Positions 60,274 through 64,000 of a stretch of DNA of 64,000 nucleotides are shown here, piece by piece. A model generated the notes under the pieces. That model made no database searches. It was not told the DNA's origin and was given only the letters and a program-made list of their open reading frames with translations. Numbering within the stretch: position 1 is the stretch's first letter; every line of letters starts with the position of its first letter. The DNA comes from Agelaius tricolor. Lineage: Eukaryota; Chordata; Aves; Passeriformes; Icteridae. Location of the stretch: positions 5,270,418 through 5,334,417 of the forward strand of contig JALJCS010000028.1 in NCBI GenBank assembly GCA_023055355.1, in the 5' to 3' direction. The position numbers and the translations under genes are program-made.

Positions 60274-62865
60274 CTGAAAAAACAAAGAGGAGCTATGTAA
60301 CACTTCTACTACAAATCTCTTGAAGACAGAACAATCAAAGTGATTCATCACTGCCGTGCAGAAGAGGCAGCTCCCAGAGACACGAGAGGAAGGCAACACC
60401 TTCCCAACACCATAAACAGCTGGAAGTGCAAGAACAGGCCACTGGGGATCCCAGACAAAAACCTTTGGGGAGACACACTTGGTTCCACTGCTTTTCCCCA
60501 GTACTGGGATTAATTCTGGTGTCAGCCTGGTCCCTTGGGGTTCCCTGGACTGCTGGTCCCTGCCTGACCCTGCAGCTGCTCACAGCAAAGGGGTGACCTT
60601 TGTTCAGTGCTGCTCCTTTTCTCCACTCAGTGCTCAGGCAGGGGAAGATCCCTCTGTCCAGCTTGGAAAGGAAGCCTGGAGTGTACAGAGAACCTCACAT
60701 GAGGAAGTGCTCATGTACAAGCACAAGAACCAGTATGGGTGTGAAGAAAGGCATTTTGTTTCTCAAGTTCTCCAGCTGCTGTGCCCCTGTTTATCAAGCT
60801 GTTGGCAGCGTGCTGTGTGCTGTCCCAGCAGTGCAGGATGCTGTGTGCCAAGGGAGATGAACCTGCAGTGTGGAAGTCACTCCTCCTAGATGTGGCCAGT
60901 TCTCAGTTTTCCCAAATGCATGCCATAATTACCTCCTCTAACTCATCAACACAAGAACTAAGCCATCACTGAAAGGTGACAGAATTAAAAATTCAATTAA
61001 AGGTTGAAAAGAAGGCAATCATTTCAATCCCATCAAGTGGAACAGAGCTCTGCACTGGAGCTGGGGCAGCAGGAATCCTTCTGCTCAGGCTGAGAGCCTG
61101 GCTGTGTGCAGTGCAAAGGAGCCAGATCAAATCCAAAGGCATTTTCCTGTGCTGCCCCAAAGGTGCCCAGCTGTGCTTGGGCTGGCCCTGCCTCCCCTTG
61201 CAAGCAATTCCTCTGCACTGAGATCCCTTTGCCACCTGCCTCCACGTGTCTTCCCTCTGCTCCTGCAAGGGGAAGTCCCCTGCAAAAGGAGATTACAGCA
61301 AAAATAATAGAAAAGGTGATTTAGCTAAGCCTGTACAGGGCTCAAGTGCTCATGTGAGGCTGCAAAAACTTGAAAGGACAAGTAACAAAGGTTTAGTACA
61401 AAAAACAGTGTCAGAGATGCAAGTCTGTGTAAGGCAACCAGCTACAAGTGAAAGAATGTAACAAATCCCAAGTAAATAAAAGTAAAAAAACACATCAGGA
61501 GAGCTGAGCAGCAGCAGTGACAGTTTGTAGCTACTGTGCACAGACTCACACCCACACATCTTTTGGCTCTTGCACCAGCCTGCTAATTAAGGATAGAATG
61601 AAGGCTATAAATTGATCTCTATAAATACACCTCCATCTCACCATTTTATTTATTCATTTTTCTGCATGTACTATTAGTCAGAAGCACAGTGAAAAGGGAG
61701 CTGGCTGCATTTACCTCTGTTTTAGCTGACTCAAAGGCTCTGGCACTCAAATGCATTCTCAGTATTTGTGAAATGTGGCCAACAGGGGTCAAATCAGACT
61801 AACCTGTCTGCAGGTTAGACCTTTGTTAATTATTCTAATTCTTTTGGAGAATATCATGTATGGAAGGAAAGACAGAGGGCTCTGCTAGGCAAATGCACAC
61901 AGTGGGTGTGTTCAGGGTCTGAAGGCACTGATATTCCTGAAATCCAAGCCCAGCAGAGCAGCCCAGCAGGTGCCAAGCAGTGCTCTGGTCCCAGGCTAAG
62001 GGAGGGACAGGGCAGCAACAGCACCAGGGGCTCTCGGCTCTTGCCTGGACAGTGCCACGCTGAGATTGTTCTGTACAGAAAAATCTCCTTTGGGAAGATT
62101 TTGGCTCTACACAGGCTGGGGTCTAAAAGAGCCTGCTGACATTAAGAGGCTCCAGCACGGCACAGAAGGCAGCACAAGCCTCTAAGTTTGTTCTCTAAGA
62201 GTTCTAAGATCACTGGGGTTCTATATGCTGGGTACAGCCAGATCCCCTTTTCATTGCAGGAAACACAGGAGGGCTGACACAGTAAGCCAAACAGTGACAA
62301 ATGACAAATTACTCATCTCCAGTATTTCTAGTTTTATTTTCTTGGGGCAGAAAAGCAGCCTCTCCCTTGAATTTTTAAGTAATATTTCTAGTAGTGCAGC
62401 ATTTAGAAGCAGGAGAGCCAGAATCCCTGGTGCTGTGCTAGAAAAGATGTTGTGCCTCTGTGCAAGGGACAATTTTTAAAGCTTAGATTAGCTGTGTTTA
62501 AGGTACCACCAATTAATGCATGATTTGCAGTGCAACTTCCAAGTGTTTTCTGTTGCACCTCAGTACTGTAATGTAAAATTAACCTGTTATTACAGATCTC
62601 TCACTGAGAACATGCACATTGAGTAAGCTGGTGGCTCTTAGTGAGACATGCTATTCCTTACTTCAGCACTTCACATGCAAGGGCTACACTAACAAAGCAC
62701 TTCCACTGAAGAATGCAAGACATGCTTTGCTGCAAACTTCAACCTACAGCATGCAATATCTGCACTGGTGCACAACTATTGCATCTGTTTGCCTGGAACA
62801 CACATGCCAACAGAAGTTAATTACTGCAGCACTCAGCATTTGCACTAAAACAGCTCCTGGTTCAG
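60274..62865 (-). other. CAMTA1: Last intron of CAMTA1 (part)
   Basis: No exon with recognisable CAMTA1 sequence, no RNA gene and no clear repeat is visible. The ORFs listed on both strands here are short and unrelated to any family I know. Confidence 0.5.
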
Positions 62866-62866
62866 A

Positions 62867-64000
62867 AACAGAGAATCACAGAATCATAGAACGTAAAGGG
62901 TTGGAAGGGACCTCAAAATCTTGTAGCCCCAACTCCCCTGCCATGGGCAGGGACACCTTCCACTCTCCCAGGGTGCTCAAGGCCATATCCAACCTGGCCT
63001 TGAACACATCCAGGGATGGGGCAGCCACAGCTTCTCTGGGTAACTTATTGCAGTGTCTCATAATCCTCACAGGAAAAAAAAAAAAAATTCTTAATATCTC
63101 AACTAAAATCCTCTGTCACCCTAGTTTTTTAAGATTTTCTAAACCTTCTGATGTTGACATTCTTGTAGTGAACTTTCTCACACCCTTTCTGTAAATAACT
63201 CATTGTTTTGCATTCCTTTATAGAAGAAGAGAGAGTTGATAGACTGTTAGTTTGACCAGTGTCATTGGAGAGGTGGCACTGTCACCCTCCAATCCGCTGT
63301 CACTTTTAGAAAACTATAAATGTTGGAGTCAGAAAATAAACTTCCCTTTTTTCCTTGACCTTGAAAACAGCAATGGGTGCTTGTGTTCTTTCGTGTCCTA
63401 TAGTGACAATCTCCCTCTTTCAATTTGTATCAGGTACTCCTCACCCTATCACTACAGTTCTGGATGAAAAGTCCCTTTTCAGGTTCCCTGTGGCATCCTC
63501 CACACACTGGAAGGTGCTGTGAGGTCTCCACACAACCTTTTCTTCTCCAGGCTGAGCAGCCCCAATTTTCTCAGCCTGTCTTTGTAGGAGAGGTGCTCCA
63601 GTCCTCTCTTACCAACTTCACAGCATTCTTTGGACTTGCTCCAACAGTTCCATGTCCTTCTCTTGTTGGGGACACCAGAACTGTGTGCAGGTCTGACAAG
63701 AGCAGAGTAGAGGGTGAGAATCCCCTCCTCCCCTGCTGGCCATGCTCCTTTGGGTGCAGCCCAGGACACAAATGGTTTCTGGGCTGGGAGCACTCAGTGC
63801 CAGCTCAGGGGGAGTTTCTCATCAACCATGACCCAAGTTTTTCTCCACAAGGCTGTTTTCAATCACTTCTCCACCCAGCCTGTCTGTGTGTGTGACTGCC
63901 CAGACCCAGGTGTAGGACCTTGCCCTTGACTCTGCTCCTGAGGTTCACACAGCCCCACCTCTCCAGCCTGCCCAGGTCCCTCTGGATCCAGCCCTTCCCT
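62867..64000 (-). mobile_element. CR1 LINE 3' region (antisense to plus), interrupted by an LTR
   Basis: Read on minus, the sequence enters from the right edge in the CR1 reverse-transcriptase ORF. It passes LSYKDRLRKLGLLSLEKKRL (about 63530-63600), then after the interruption HCNKLPREAVAAPSLDVFKA (about 63000-63060), and ends with TTCTATGATTCTGTGATTCT at about 62870, the CR1 terminal octamer repeat. Frames contain stops and shifts, so it is a dead copy. It lies in CAMTA1 intronic DNA in the same orientation as the gene. Confidence 0.9.
63114..63408 (+). mobile_element. Solo-LTR-like insertion within the CR1 copy, 295 bp
   Basis: The insert starts TGTCAC and ends GTGACA, a perfect 6-bp terminal inverted repeat with TG...CA ends. 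It carries CTATAAATG (about 63314) and AATAAA (63335-63340), spaced like the promoter and poly(A) signal of a short retroviral LTR. The flanking hexamers ATCCTC and ATCTCC look like a diverged target-site duplication. CR1 sequence is continuous once it is removed. No coding sequence is present. Confidence 0.65.

Noticed and set aside
62619..63194. 191-residue plus-strand ORF
   Set aside because: Its second half runs through antisense CR1 and LTR sequence; it is not a gene.
1..64000. A previously undescribed multi-gene system, CRISPR array, tRNA or rRNA genes
   Set aside because: The window is accounted for by six known vertebrate genes, their introns and repeats. The tandem repeats found lack CRISPR spacing, and no tRNA or rRNA sequence was recognised by eye.

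Overview
This window is from a bird, most likely a passerine. Six intron-containing genes are recognisable from their spliced products. They occur in the order PARK7 – TNFRSF9 – UTS2 – PER3 – VAMP3 – CAMTA1, the conserved vertebrate block known from human 1p36, here in reverse orientation. CR1 LINE 3' ends, passerine-type LTRs and short introns support a bird; PARK7/TNFRSF9 and VAMP3/PER3 are also tightly packed. I see no prokaryotic, viral-coding or CRISPR content and no evidence for an undescribed multi-gene system. The less ordinary signals are gene-packing and repeat-domestication details, listed as findings.

Layout: 1–1112, two coding exons of PARK7 (minus; the gene continues off the left edge), with its probable non-coding first exon in a CpG island near 3193–3300. 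3900–7771, TNFRSF9 (4-1BB) on plus, complete in 7 coding exons, with kappaB-type sites just upstream. 7860–19040, intergenic DNA with a CR1 fragment, a long CA/C-rich block and AT-rich repeats. 19051–22938, UTS2 (urotensin-2 precursor) on plus, complete in 4 exons. 22940–32600, the convergent 3' flanks of UTS2 and PER3, holding two LTR copies (one with an internal 52-bp minisatellite) and a 79-bp tandem duplication. 32613–50076, PER3 on minus, 21 coding exons giving a 1191-residue reading frame. 50076–50740, PER3 CpG-island promoter with E-boxes and a D-box; the probable VAMP3 poly(A) signal lies inside it. 50923–54881, VAMP3 on minus, complete in 5 coding exons. 54600–55715, VAMP3 CpG island and GC-rich minisatellites. 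56777–60273, the terminal exon of CAMTA1 (minus: last coding segment plus a long 3' UTR). 60274–64000, CAMTA1 intron holding a minus-strand CR1 interrupted by a solo-LTR-like element.

Functionally these are independent genes: oxidative-stress protein (PARK7), T-cell co-stimulatory receptor (TNFRSF9), vasoactive peptide hormone (UTS2), circadian repressor (PER3), endosomal R-SNARE (VAMP3) and calmodulin-binding transcription activator (CAMTA1). Their grouping reflects old synteny, not an operon-like pathway. All exon junctions were read by eye from GT/AG (one GC/AG) signals, phase continuity and recognised protein families. Coding lengths of the four complete genes are all divisible by three.
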